A DNA stretch of 24,782 nt from NCBI GenBank assembly GCA_002385735.1, contig DGEB01000039.1, positions 1-24,782 on the forward strand. Direction: 5' to 3'. This document shows positions 16,285 through 24,264 of this stretch, one piece after another. A model generated the notes under the pieces. It ran no database searches and was not told where the DNA came from. It was given only the letters and a program-made list of their open reading frames with translations. The position numbers were made by a program, and so were the translations under genes. Position 1 is the first letter of the stretch, and each line of letters begins with the position of its first letter. This DNA is from Peptococcaceae bacterium UBA3937. GTDB taxonomy: Bacteria > Bacillota > Peptococcia > DRI-13 > DTU073.

Positions 16285-16401
16285 TTATAAAAAACACAGG
16301 ACAGCGCGACAGTGACAGCGATGAATAAAGAAAGGAAAAAAAAGAAGAAGGAGGGGCTGATAAGGGGGAAGATTTTCAAGTTTATTTTTGCTAGTAAGAA
16401 T

Positions 16402-16434
16402 GCTATGATTTTTTCGAAGGCGACATCGCTTTCG
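16402..16434 (+). promoter_or_regulatory. extended -10 promoter and 5'-end hairpin of the hydrogenase operon
   Basis: TGCTATGAT (16402-16409... with TG at 16401-16402 and TATGAT at 16404-16409) is an extended -10; the -35 region is weak. The predicted start near 16416 falls on a 9-bp stem, CGAAGGCGA/TCGCTTTCG (16415-16423 with 16426-16434, loop CA). A stem at the extreme 5' end commonly protects messages from decay. The remainder of 16285-16480 holds no gene I can support. Confidence 0.45.
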
Positions 16435-16480
16435 GTAAAATCGGCAAGAGAGTAGTTGAGAAAGAAAGGTGAAAAGGTTA

Positions 16481-16972
16481 ATGAGCGGTGAACTGAAAAA
16501 GGAACAGGTATTAAAAATCATTAAAAGCAAAGGAAAAGAAAAAGAACAGCTGCTGGCCATCTTACTGGAAATCCAGCAGGCTTCCGGCCAAAATTACGTC
16601 GATAAAAAATGGGCGCGGTTAGTCGCCGACGAATTGGGCTTGCCTTTAACGAAGGTCTATGATGCGCTTACTTTTTACGCGATGTTTTCCACGGAACCCC
16701 GCGGAAAATACATCATCGAGATTTGCCAAAGCGCTCCCTGCCATGTAATGAACAAAGCGGCGCTAGTGCAGATGTTTGAAAAGCAGTTAGGGATTAAAAT
16801 GGGAGAAACCACGCCGGATGGGCTGTTTACTTTGCAATATTCCGCTTGCTTTGGCGCTTGTGACCTGGCTCCGGCGGTGAAGATAGGCGAGAAGGTTTAC
16901 GGGAAACTGACCGCCCAAAAGGTGGCCGAAATTATTGCTAATTACCGGGGGGTGTCCGTATGTCCAAAGTAA
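16481..16972 (+). CDS. hydC: NADH-dependent [FeFe]-hydrogenase, NuoE-like [2Fe-2S] subunit
   Basis: This 163-aa subunit has a helical N-terminus and a thioredoxin-like [2Fe-2S] domain with ligands C82-x4-C87 (CQSAPC) and C123-x3-C127 (CFGAC), as in NuoE and HydC/HndA proteins. It passes electrons within the hydrogenase complex next to the flavoprotein subunit. The ATG at 16481 has AAAGGTG nine bases upstream; an in-frame GTG at 16469 is an alternative adding four residues. It overlaps hydB by 13 bases, implying translational coupling. Confidence 0.92.
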   Translation: MSGELKKEQVLKIIKSKGKEKEQLLAILLEIQQASGQNYVDKKWARLVADELGLPLTKVYDALTFYAMFSTEPRGKYIIEICQSAPCHVMNKAALVQMFEKQLGIKMGETTPDGLFTLQYSACFGACDLAPAVKIGEKVYGKLTAQKVAEIIANYRGVSVCPK

Positions 16973-18267
16973 TGCCCTTGATTTCTAAAAATTGTGGCCA
17001 GATCCGTCCCACTTCGGTAGAAGATTACGTAAAGGCGGGTGGCTATGCCGCTTTAAAAAAGGCGCTTGGGATGAAGCCCCTGGAAATTATTGAGGAAATA
17101 AAAAAGGCCAGGCTGATGGGCCGGGGCGGAGCCGGCTATCCGGCCGGAGCCAAATGGCAGCAGATGTACGAAATTGAGCATACCCCGAAGTATATCGTCT
17201 GTAACGCCGATGAAGGGGAACCCGGCACTTTTAAAGATAAATTGCTCCTGGAGCAAGACCCCTTGAAAGTAATTGAGGGAATGACCATCGCCGGATACGT
17301 GTTTAATTCCCATGACGGGTATATCTACATCCGGGGTGAATACGCCGCCATTCAAAAGCTCTTCCAGGAGGCGATTGACAACGCCGTGCAGGCCGGTTAT
17401 CTGGGGGACAATATCTTAGGCAGCAAGTATTCCTTCCATCTTCATGTCATGACCGGCGCCGGGGCTTACGTTTGCGGGGAAAACTCCGCCATGCTCAATT
17501 CTATTGAGGGCAAAGCCGGCCGGCCCAGAGTGAAGCCCCCGCATTTGGCCGAAGTAGGGCTTTTCCAAAAGCCGACCCTGGTGAACAATGTGGAGTCCTT
17601 CGCTAACGTCCCGGTCATCCTGGACATTGGTGCTGAAAAATACCTGAGCATCGGCACGGCCGAAAGCGGAGGAACAAAACTGGTTTGCCTCTCGGGGCAC
17701 GTGGCCAAACCGGGTGTATATGAAGTTCCATTTGGGGTGACCCTCCGCGATATTATTTTTGATGAAGAAATCGGCGGCGGGATGAGTGGGCATCGGAAAC
17801 TCAAGTTTTACCACCTGGGCGGGCAATCCGGTCCCTGTGGTTTCCTCCCGCAACTAGATACGGAATACTGTTACAAGGCTTTACGGGCCAACGGGCTTAG
17901 CGTTGGGTCCGGAGCGGTGGTTGTTTTAGATGAATCAGTTTGTGTCATTGATTACCTGAAATGTGTCACGGAGTTCTTTATTCATGAATCCTGTGGCAAA
18001 TGCACGCCGTGCCGGGAAGGGAACAAGCAGCTGTATTTGATTCTGGATAAGTTCTCCCAAGGAACGGCGACGCAAGACGATTATCGCCAACTGGAGCGCC
18101 TGAGCAACTTGCTGGCGAAAGTATCCTTCTGTGGGTTAGGGCAGGCGGCGGCAACCGCGTTGAACACTTGTCTGAAAAATCTCCGTGCGGAATTTGACGC
18201 CCATTTGTCCGGTCAATGCCCGGCAGGAGTATGTTTCACTAATCAGGAAACGGAAAGTGGTGAATAG
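16960..18267 (+). CDS. hydB: NADH-dependent [FeFe]-hydrogenase, NuoF-like flavoprotein subunit, short form
   Basis: This 435-aa subunit is predicted to bind FMN and oxidise NADH. Motifs: GRGGAGYPAGAKW (FMN), DEGEPGTFKDK and GAYVCGENSAM (nucleotide), and a [4Fe-4S] site formed by C345, C348 and C351 (CGKCTPC) plus C391. It lacks the N-terminal [2Fe-2S] domain of long HydB/HndC proteins, and after C420-PAGV-C425 it ends within about ten residues, just where long forms continue into a two-[4Fe-4S] ferredoxin domain. The start at 16960 overlaps hydC and has GGGGGGTG five bases upstream; ATG 16972 is an alternative. hydA begins 3 bases after its stop. Confidence 0.93.
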   Translation: MSKVMPLISKNCGQIRPTSVEDYVKAGGYAALKKALGMKPLEIIEEIKKARLMGRGGAGYPAGAKWQQMYEIEHTPKYIVCNADEGEPGTFKDKLLLEQDPLKVIEGMTIAGYVFNSHDGYIYIRGEYAAIQKLFQEAIDNAVQAGYLGDNILGSKYSFHLHVMTGAGAYVCGENSAMLNSIEGKAGRPRVKPPHLAEVGLFQKPTLVNNVESFANVPVILDIGAEKYLSIGTAESGGTKLVCLSGHVAKPGVYEVPFGVTLRDIIFDEEIGGGMSGHRKLKFYHLGGQSGPCGFLPQLDTEYCYKALRANGLSVGSGAVVVLDESVCVIDYLKCVTEFFIHESCGKCTPCREGNKQLYLILDKFSQGTATQDDYRQLERLSNLLAKVSFCGLGQAAATALNTCLKNLRAEFDAHLSGQCPAGVCFTNQETESGE

Positions 18268-18269
18268 AA

Positions 18270-20012
18270 ATGCAAAAAACGGGTAAAGCAGCGAAAAAAG
18301 TTACGGTATCCATCGACGGCCGGCCCGTTACGGTGCCGGAAGGGACGACGATCCTGGAAGCGGCCAGGCAGGCGGGGGTTAAAATCCCTACCTTGTGCCA
18401 TCATACCGATCTGAAGCCCCGGGCCACCTGCCGTCTTTGTGTGGTGGAGGTTAAAGGGCAGCGCCGGTTTCAGACCGCCTGCAACACGCCGGTGGCTGAC
18501 GGCAGTGAAATCCTGACCAACAGCAAGGCGATCCGGGAAGCGCGGAAAACGATTTTAGAACTGCTTTTGGCGGATCATCCCCAGGATTGCTTAAAATGTG
18601 TTCGCAATCAAAACTGTGAGCTCCAGAAGCTGGCGAATGAATATCAGATTAGGGAGGTTGCTTTTGAAAGAAGCGAAAAAGACCTGCCCCTTGAGAATAC
18701 GAATCCTTCCATTGTCCGGGATATGAACAAATGCGTCAAGTGCGGCCGTTGCGTGGAGGTGTGTCAGGAAGTGCAACAGGTGGCGGCGATCAATACGGCG
18801 AACCGTTCGGTGGACTTTGGGGTTTCGACGGCTTATGGGGAGTCTTTGGCCGATTCGCCTTGTGTTTACTGCGGGCAATGTATCGCCGTTTGTCCGGTGG
18901 GCGCCTTGACGGAAAAGGACGACACCGCCCGAGTTTGGGAGGCCCTGGACAATCCTGAGCTGCACGTGGTAGTACAGACCGCGCCGGCGGTCAGGGTCGC
19001 CCTGGGCGAGGAATTCGGCTGGGCGCCGGGAACCATCAGCACCGGGAAAATGGTGGCCGCTTTAAGGAGATTGGGCTTTGCTAAGGTGTTTGACACCAAC
19101 TTTACGGCGGACCTGACCATTATCGAGGAAGGCAATGAGTTGTTGCAGCGGATTAAAGAGGGCGGCGTCCTCCCGATGATTACTTCGTGCAGTCCGGGCT
19201 GGATTAACTATATTGAGAAATTCTATCCCGAACTTCTACCGCACGTTTCCACTTGCAAGTCACCTCAGCAGATGTTCGGCGCGCTGGCCAAAACCTATTA
19301 TCCCGAAAAAGCCGGGATTCCGGCCGAGAAGATTTTTGTGGTTTCCATTATGCCTTGTACCGCCAAGAAGTATGAATGTACCCGCCCGGAAATGCAAAGC
19401 AGCGGCTATCAAGACGTGGACGTTGTCTTGACTACCAGGGAGTTAGCCCGCATGATCAAACAAGCCGGCATCGATGTAGAGGCCCTTAGTGAGGAGGAAT
19501 ACGATGCTCCCCTGGGGATTTCGACCGGAGCAGCGGTAATTTTCGGTGCGTCAGGCGGGGTTATGGAAGCAGCCTTGCGTACGGTTTATGAAGTCGTAAC
19601 GGGGCAAGAGTTGAAGGATGTAGACTTTAAAGAAGTACGGGGCTTAACCGGCATTAAAGAAGCAACTGTAGATCTGGCCGGCACCAAAGTAAAAATCGCG
19701 GTAGCCAATGGCCTGGCCAATGCCAAAGTGTTGCTGGAGAAAATCAAAGCCGGCCAATGCGCGTATCACTTTATTGAAATCATGTGCTGCCCCGGCGGCT
19801 GTATCGGCGGTGGCGGGCAGCCCTTGGGCACCACTGTGGCGATTAAAGAGAAACGTTTGGAGGCCACTTACGATATTGACCGCGGCTTAAAATTAAGAAA
19901 ATCCCATGAGAATCCTGCCGTGAAAACGCTTTATGAGGAGTTTTTAGAAAAACCCTTAGGGCACAAGTCACATGAACTGTTGCATACTGTTTATTCGAAG
20001 CGGAAGTATTGA
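18270..20012 (+). CDS. hydA: NADH-dependent [FeFe]-hydrogenase, catalytic subunit
   Basis: This 580-aa subunit is predicted to make or oxidise H2 at the H-cluster. In order: a plant-type [2Fe-2S] domain with C43, C54, C57, C71; a His/Cys [4Fe-4S] site H103, C107, C110, C116; two ferredoxin [4Fe-4S] motifs (CVKCGRCVEVC and CVYCGQCIAVC); then the H-domain. H-cluster motifs are L1 TSCSPGW (C307, S308), L2 MPCTAKKYE (C363) and L3 EIMCCPGGCIGGGGQP (C507, C511). L1 has serine where the textbook motif TSCCPxW has a second cysteine. Length matches HydA of trimeric enzymes. No maturation genes (hydEFG) are in the window. Confidence 0.95.
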   Translation: MQKTGKAAKKVTVSIDGRPVTVPEGTTILEAARQAGVKIPTLCHHTDLKPRATCRLCVVEVKGQRRFQTACNTPVADGSEILTNSKAIREARKTILELLLADHPQDCLKCVRNQNCELQKLANEYQIREVAFERSEKDLPLENTNPSIVRDMNKCVKCGRCVEVCQEVQQVAAINTANRSVDFGVSTAYGESLADSPCVYCGQCIAVCPVGALTEKDDTARVWEALDNPELHVVVQTAPAVRVALGEEFGWAPGTISTGKMVAALRRLGFAKVFDTNFTADLTIIEEGNELLQRIKEGGVLPMITSCSPGWINYIEKFYPELLPHVSTCKSPQQMFGALAKTYYPEKAGIPAEKIFVVSIMPCTAKKYECTRPEMQSSGYQDVDVVLTTRELARMIKQAGIDVEALSEEEYDAPLGISTGAAVIFGASGGVMEAALRTVYEVVTGQELKDVDFKEVRGLTGIKEATVDLAGTKVKIAVANGLANAKVLLEKIKAGQCAYHFIEIMCCPGGCIGGGGQPLGTTVAIKEKRLEATYDIDRGLKLRKSHENPAVKTLYEEFLEKPLGHKSHELLHTVYSKRKY

Positions 20013-20033
20013 GCTGAATAACTAAATACGGAG

Positions 20034-20078
20034 AAAAAAGACAGGAACGTTGCTTACAACGGCTTCCTGTCTTTTTTT
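20034..20078 (+). terminator. strong intrinsic terminator after hydA
   Basis: AAAAGACAGGAA (20036-20047) pairs with TTCCTGTCTTTT (20064-20075), continuing into CGTTG/CAACG after a two-base bulge, with loop CTTA and a run of seven T's (20072-20078). It closes the hydrogenase operon. Confidence 0.93.
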
Positions 20079-20096
20079 GGAATATGTATTGCAGTG

Positions 20097-20125
20097 TTGG
20101 CGAAAGAACGCAAGGAGAATATAAT
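20097..20125 (+). promoter_or_regulatory. SigA promoter for the ECF sigma operon
   Basis: TTGGCG (20097-20102), a 17-base spacer and perfect TATAAT (20120-20125). Transcription would start near 20132, leaving a leader of about 90 bases before the sigma gene. This suggests a housekeeping-type promoter at least contributes, besides any autoregulation. Confidence 0.6.
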
Positions 20126-20221
20126 GGGAATTAATCTTTTTACGAAAAAACAGGCAATACTGCAGGGTTTTCCCAAAAAGTATCGTCTATATTAAATAGG
20201 AGACAGGGAAGGAGGGGAGCT

Positions 20222-20788
20222 ATGGATTCACTTGAGCTGCAAAAGTCAGTTTGGCGGTGCTGCAAAGGCGATCAAGAAGCTTTCGCCGAAATCGTCAATT
20301 TATACAAAGCGTACGTGTTTGCCGTTATTCTCAACTTTGTGCAAGAAAGAGATGAAGCTGAGAACATTGCCCAGGAAGTGTTTTTACAAGTGTATCGCTC
20401 CCTTCCCCGGTACCGTTCGCAAAATTTTAAAGCCTGGCTGGGAAAAATAGCGGTGAACAAGGCTCTTGATTTTCAAAGGAGAAAGGAGAAACAGTACCAA
20501 GAGGAATTCTTTAGAGAGGAAGAAGACTTATTTAAGGTCAAGAGTGCGCCGGTTTTACCAAGAAATGACCCGGAGATGCTCTTTTTAAAAAAAGAGCAGC
20601 AGGAACAGGTGGAAAAAGTATGTTTAGCTTTACCCGAAGTTTACCGACGAACCTTAAAAAAATATTATTTTGAGGAAAAAAGCTATCAGCAGATTGCCGC
20701 AGAAGAGAAGGTTACGGTCAAAACAGTTGAATCCCGCTTGTATCGGGCGAAAAAATTATTTCGTGCAAAATGGGAGGAGGGTGGATGA
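20222..20788 (+). CDS. ECF-type RNA polymerase sigma factor
   Basis: This 188-aa protein has region 2 (about residues 10-85, with DEAENIAQEVFLQVYRSLPRY) and region 4 (about 130-182, with LPEVYRRTLKKYYFEEKSYQQIA and the helix-turn-helix VTVKTVESRLYRAKK), joined by a charged linker and lacking regions 1 and 3, as in ECF sigma factors. AAGGAGGGG lies upstream. The stop overlaps the next gene, a zinc-finger anti-sigma factor, in an ATGA arrangement. It likely directs this operon and other genes under envelope stress. Confidence 0.93.
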   Translation: MDSLELQKSVWRCCKGDQEAFAEIVNLYKAYVFAVILNFVQERDEAENIAQEVFLQVYRSLPRYRSQNFKAWLGKIAVNKALDFQRRKEKQYQEEFFREEEDLFKVKSAPVLPRNDPEMLFLKKEQQEQVEKVCLALPEVYRRTLKKYYFEEKSYQQIAAEEKVTVKTVESRLYRAKKLFRAKWEEGG

Positions 20789-21348
20789 TGAGGCATTATC
20801 GGCGTGAAGAGTTACAACAGTATAAAAATGGTTTGTCCGGTATGTCCGGGGAAGGCTTTAAAGACGACCGAAACACTGACATCGAGTCTCATTTAGCCAG
20901 TTGCGTTCAGTGTCAGGAGAAGTTTTTAACCTTGGTATCAGCCGAAGAAGTGAGTTGCGCGGCCGAATTACTCTCTCCCGATTTTACGGATAAAGTTCTG
21001 GCCCGTGTTGCTAAGGAACGCTCGCGGCAACACAGCGGGCAGCAACGTATGTCGCAAAAAACCGGGTCATATCAGCCCAATCAAAGTCGGGAAAAATGGC
21101 AGAGTATGGTGCTCTATTATGTTGGCGCTGCCGTTATTACGCTGGTTTTCGTGAGCAATGGTCTGTTCCAAAGAATTATTGATGTGAAGCCGCCAATGAG
21201 CTTTATAAGTTCCGTGGAAAGGATGAAGATGGTGGAAGCGGGGGAAAAAGAAATGGGTTTAGATTTACCTAGAAAAGCTGTAGAAGAGGCCGCACAATGG
21301 ATCGATAATTTTGAAATGCCCAAAGGCAGGGAGGGGGAAGTAAGGTGA
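20785..21348 (+). CDS. zinc-finger (ZAS/zf-HC2) membrane anti-sigma factor
   Basis: This is a 187-aa protein. The cytoplasmic N-terminus carries the H36-x3-C40-x2-C43 motif (HLASCVQC) of zinc-binding anti-sigma domains. One membrane segment follows (about 110-128), then a short outer region of about 60 residues. It should hold the upstream ECF sigma factor inactive until a signal arrives. The ATG at 20785 overlaps the sigma stop as ATGA, and GGAGGAGGG stands just before it; ATG 20788 is equally possible. The frame is open further upstream, but that would extend into the sigma coding end. Confidence 0.88.
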   Translation: MMRHYRREELQQYKNGLSGMSGEGFKDDRNTDIESHLASCVQCQEKFLTLVSAEEVSCAAELLSPDFTDKVLARVAKERSRQHSGQQRMSQKTGSYQPNQSREKWQSMVLYYVGAAVITLVFVSNGLFQRIIDVKPPMSFISSVERMKMVEAGEKEMGLDLPRKAVEEAAQWIDNFEMPKGREGEVR

Positions 21349-22190
21349 AGAAAAAAAGTAAGTTTGTGGCGTTTATCTTGTCATTTTTGCCGGGGTTGAG
21401 TCATCTTTATGTGGGCTACAAGGAAAGGGCCATAATCTTTTTTGTGCTTTTCATGGGTGCCATATTTTCGGTGACCGGGCTTAGTGCTATTGCCAATGAC
21501 AGTAATTATTTTCTTTTGTTGCTTCTTATCTATCCATTGCTTTGGTTTATTTCCATGGTCGATGCCGTATCTTTAACGGACCGCTATTTCGGAGAGCAGG
21601 GCGGAAACGGTGAGGAGGGGTTGTTTAACGGCATCAATCATCCGGATGATCCTTCCTGGTTTAATCTCAGTAACAAAAAATTAATCACGGTTGTTTTATC
21701 TATGGTACCCGGCGCCGGGCATATGTATCTGGGACTGCAAAATCGGGGGCTTGCTTTGATGACACTCTTTTTCTTCTCGGCCTTTCTGATGGGATGGTTG
21801 CGAATGTCCGTTTTTATATTTGTTTTGCCGGTGATATGGTTTTACAGCCTTTTTGATGCTTACCACCGGGTTGAGAACTCCCCATGGCCGAAGGAGAATG
21901 GCTCGGGTTTTGAGGATCGTGAATTCCCGCTTTTCTCCTGGTTTAGTGAACATCCGCAATGGACCGGCTGGGCCTTGATTATCCTTGGTTGCCTGGTTGC
22001 TTTTGAAAGAATCATCTCGCCTTTGCTCACCTGGGAGGTAAAAAATTATCTCCAGACCGGAATTGTAGCGCTCATCCTTATCGGCGGAGGCATTAAACTG
22101 CTGCTTGGCAGCAGGCAGAATGAGAGTGAAATTGGTAAAAGCAGCGCCGGAATTGAAAGCAATGAAAACGGGGATTTAAAGGAAGAGTAA
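21345..22190 (+). CDS. polytopic membrane protein with two TM2-like repeats, ECF operon
   Basis: This 281-aa protein has about seven to eight hydrophobic segments. Two internally similar units, FILSFLPGLSHLYVGYKERA (about residues 9-28) and VLSMVPGAGHMYLGLQNRG (about 117-135), share the pattern LS-x-x-PG-x-x-H-x-Y-h-G, which resembles TM2-domain proteins, so the first half looks like an internal duplication. The C-terminal segments (about 205-262) resemble the short hydrophobic pairs at the start of LiaI/LiaF-like proteins. GTG start overlaps the anti-sigma stop as GTGA. Function unknown; context suggests envelope stress or sensing. Confidence 0.75.
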   Translation: MKKKSKFVAFILSFLPGLSHLYVGYKERAIIFFVLFMGAIFSVTGLSAIANDSNYFLLLLLIYPLLWFISMVDAVSLTDRYFGEQGGNGEEGLFNGINHPDDPSWFNLSNKKLITVVLSMVPGAGHMYLGLQNRGLALMTLFFFSAFLMGWLRMSVFIFVLPVIWFYSLFDAYHRVENSPWPKENGSGFEDREFPLFSWFSEHPQWTGWALIILGCLVAFERIISPLLTWEVKNYLQTGIVALILIGGGIKLLLGSRQNESEIGKSSAGIESNENGDLKEE

Positions 22191-22205
22191 GAGGGGGGTT
22201 CGATT

Positions 22206-23231
22206 ATGAAGCAAAGAAGAGTGGGGACTTTATCCATGGGGCTGCTTCTGATTATTGCCGGGGCCATGCTTGTTTATGCGCAAATCAATGCGCAAAATGC
22301 CCTGGAGCTGGTATTAACCTGGTGGCCGATTATTCTTTTTATGTTAGGGCTAGAGGTTCTCTGGGCCTATTATTCCGCGAAAGACGAAAAGCCGAAAATA
22401 AAATACGATCTGCTGAGTATTTTTATTATTCTGTTCATTATCTTCACCGCCGTGGGCATTTATACTTTAAATCAGGTGGGGGTTGCTTCATATTTCACGA
22501 AGATGATTGCGACGGAGCATTATACTGTGCCGCTTCCTACGCAAGAACTGGCCGTGGATGACTCCATCAAAAAAATCGTCGTTGATTCTTCCGGGTTGGA
22601 GCTTAATTTACGGACCGGCATGGCGAATATTATCGCTGCCCATGGCGATGCTTATGTGGCGGCGGATAGCCGGCAAACAGCCGAGGAAATGCTCCCGTCT
22701 TCGGTCATCGTTGACCGGAAAATTGGCGATACCCTGTACCTTTCGTTTAATTATAGGGGTTTAGGCAATGACCGGTATTATCACTCCGGAATAGACGATT
22801 TAACCTTAATTCTTCCCGCTGACCGGCAAATTGAGGTGGAAAGCCATAATTATTTAGAGGTCAATGCGGATAATCCGGCCAAGCGGCTCTCCATTAAGGG
22901 AGACGGGGTGGTGGAATTAAACATTCCCGCAACGGCAAATTGCCAGATTAAAGCGTATGTGGAGCATCCTTCCTATTTAAGCGGGAATGTGGAGTGGCAG
23001 CTTGACGGGAAAAACGAGCAGGATAGAACTGATAAGGAAAACAGGGAGAATTGGCAGGAGAGCCCTAAGGACATGGGAAATCCTGATATAGGAAAGCCTG
23101 CTGAGGATGTCCATAAGGGGGAGCGGGAGAAAGAATACCGGCAGGCCTTGCTGGGCAAAGTAACCTTTGGCGCAGGAGAGGCCCCAATTACCGTCATCGG
23201 CAGAAATGAAGTAAGGGTCAACCAAATTTAA
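22206..23231 (+). CDS. LiaF-like membrane protein with DUF4097-like outer domain, ECF operon
   Basis: This is a 341-aa protein. Three hydrophobic segments (about 10-27, 35-53, 67-86) form a LiaI/LiaF-like membrane part. Then comes an extracytoplasmic beta-rich region (about 115-240) resembling DUF4097/LiaF C-terminal domains. A very charged, probably unfolded stretch (about 255-312) precedes a last short beta-like segment ending VRVNQI. LiaF-type proteins regulate cell-envelope stress systems, which fits its place as the last gene after sigma, anti-sigma and a membrane partner. GAGGGGGG precedes the ATG. No clear terminator follows. Confidence 0.75.
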   Translation: MKQRRVGTLSMGLLLIIAGAMLVYAQINAQNALELVLTWWPIILFMLGLEVLWAYYSAKDEKPKIKYDLLSIFIILFIIFTAVGIYTLNQVGVASYFTKMIATEHYTVPLPTQELAVDDSIKKIVVDSSGLELNLRTGMANIIAAHGDAYVAADSRQTAEEMLPSSVIVDRKIGDTLYLSFNYRGLGNDRYYHSGIDDLTLILPADRQIEVESHNYLEVNADNPAKRLSIKGDGVVELNIPATANCQIKAYVEHPSYLSGNVEWQLDGKNEQDRTDKENRENWQESPKDMGNPDIGKPAEDVHKGEREKEYRQALLGKVTFGAGEAPITVIGRNEVRVNQI

Positions 23232-23317
23232 AAGTATGTAGCGGGAAGTCGGGGTAAGCCCTTGGAAGTGTAGCCTTGGAAAGCGCATGGAAGTTCTGCT
23301 CATTTACCCGTGATATC

Positions 23318-23326
23318 TGTTATAAT
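23318..23326 (+). promoter_or_regulatory. extended -10 promoter for the histidinol phosphatase gene
   Basis: TGTTATAAT joins a TGn extension to a perfect -10 (23321-23326). The -35 is poor. The start site would be near 23333, and a strong ribosome site (AGGAGGG, 23335-23341) follows at once, giving a very short leader. Confidence 0.55.
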
Positions 23327-23351
23327 GGGAGGTGAGGAGGGACCAGCATAA

Positions 23352-24212
23352 ATGCCTAAAATTATCAAAAGAGACGGACACACGCACACGCACTATTGCC
23401 TTCATGCCTCCGGAGAACACGCGGAAGAGTATGTCAGAAGGGCCATCGAAAAAGGTTTTACCATGTATTCTTTCACAGAACACTTGCCTTTTCCGGACAG
23501 CTTTTGGTCTTTCTTTCCTTATTCGGAAGGGACGAAGCGGCAGTTGGGCCTTCGCGATAACGATCTGGACGGGTATTTTCGGGAGATGTACGCTTTGAAG
23601 AAAAAATACCGGGACCGGATTGAGCTAAAGGTGGGGCTGGAAATCGACTTTCTTCCCACGGAGACTGCCTATTTAAGGAGGATGCTGAAGGAGTACGGAA
23701 AATTTCTGGAGGATGGGCTCCTTTCCGTGCATATTATCGAGGGTTGTGGTGGCTTCCGGTGTGTCGATGTGAGTCCGGCTGATTTTGAAGAAGGCGTGAT
23801 TAAGCATTATGGCTCATACGAAGAAGCGCAAAAAGCTTATTTTCAAACAGTAAAAGAGGCCCTGCGGACGGATTTGGGTCCTTATAAACCCAAAAGGATT
23901 GGACATTTTACTCTTTGCAACAAGTTCCAGTGCTATTTTGGGCAGGAAGGGAAAATGAGCGAAGCAACCAGAAACCTGGTTGTTGATTTGCTGAAGGAGA
24001 TGAAAGAACAGGGCTACAGCCTGGACGTTAATGTGGCTGGTTTATTTAAGGAGTATTGCCGGGAGATTTACCTCAGCCCGTGGATCGTGCAAGCCGCCAA
24101 GCAACTGGGCATACCCCTGGTGTACGGCTCGGATGCTCATGCGTCCAGTCAGGTGGGCCGGGCTTATGAGGAATATGAGCAAATCGTAGGCGAAAAAAAC
24201 GGGGAAAGCTAA
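23352..24212 (+). CDS. hisJ: PHP-family histidinol-phosphatase (HisJ/HisK type)
   Basis: This 286-aa metal-dependent phosphatase is predicted to convert histidinol phosphate to histidinol in histidine synthesis. PHP metal-binding motifs are visible: DGHTHTHY at the N-terminus, the glutamate in YSFTEHLPFPD, the E in KVGLEIDF, H in SVHII, H in RIGHF, and GSDAHASSQVGR near the C-terminus. Length is typical. It is not in a his operon here. AGGAGGG lies ten bases before the ATG. Other PHP phosphoesterase activities are possible, but the motif set fits HisJ/HisK well. Confidence 0.88.
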   Translation: MPKIIKRDGHTHTHYCLHASGEHAEEYVRRAIEKGFTMYSFTEHLPFPDSFWSFFPYSEGTKRQLGLRDNDLDGYFREMYALKKKYRDRIELKVGLEIDFLPTETAYLRRMLKEYGKFLEDGLLSVHIIEGCGGFRCVDVSPADFEEGVIKHYGSYEEAQKAYFQTVKEALRTDLGPYKPKRIGHFTLCNKFQCYFGQEGKMSEATRNLVVDLLKEMKEQGYSLDVNVAGLFKEYCREIYLSPWIVQAAKQLGIPLVYGSDAHASSQVGRAYEEYEQIVGEKNGES

Positions 24213-24229
24213 AAAGCTTTCCCCGTTTT
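24196..24229. terminator. bidirectional intrinsic terminator
   Basis: A perfect 15-bp stem runs from AAAACGGGG (24196 on) through AAAGCT, with a four-A loop, and back as AGCTTTCCCCGTTTT (24215-24229). The outer A and T runs make it work on both strands. It overlaps the histidinol phosphatase stop codon and also ends the convergent gene at 24265. Confidence 0.92.
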
Positions 24230-24264
24230 GGTTCACTGACTCATCCAGAGCCAGCATCAATGGC

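Noticed and set aside
16321..16455. 44-codon lysine-rich frame before hydC
   Set aside because: No ribosome site before its ATG, and the hydrogenase promoter and 5' hairpin lie inside it. The lysine run simply reflects A-rich DNA.
20161..20187. ECF-type autoregulatory promoter (TGCAGG, 17 bases, CGTC)
   Set aside because: The -35 lacks the AAC core normally needed, so the match is too weak to call, although autoregulation remains likely.
20124..20195. 23-codon frame with AAGGAG six bases before ATG, upstream of the sigma gene
   Set aside because: The ATG is formed by the end of a perfect TATAAT with a matching -35 17 bases upstream, so its ribosome site would lie before the transcription start; a strong terminator blocks transcripts from further upstream.
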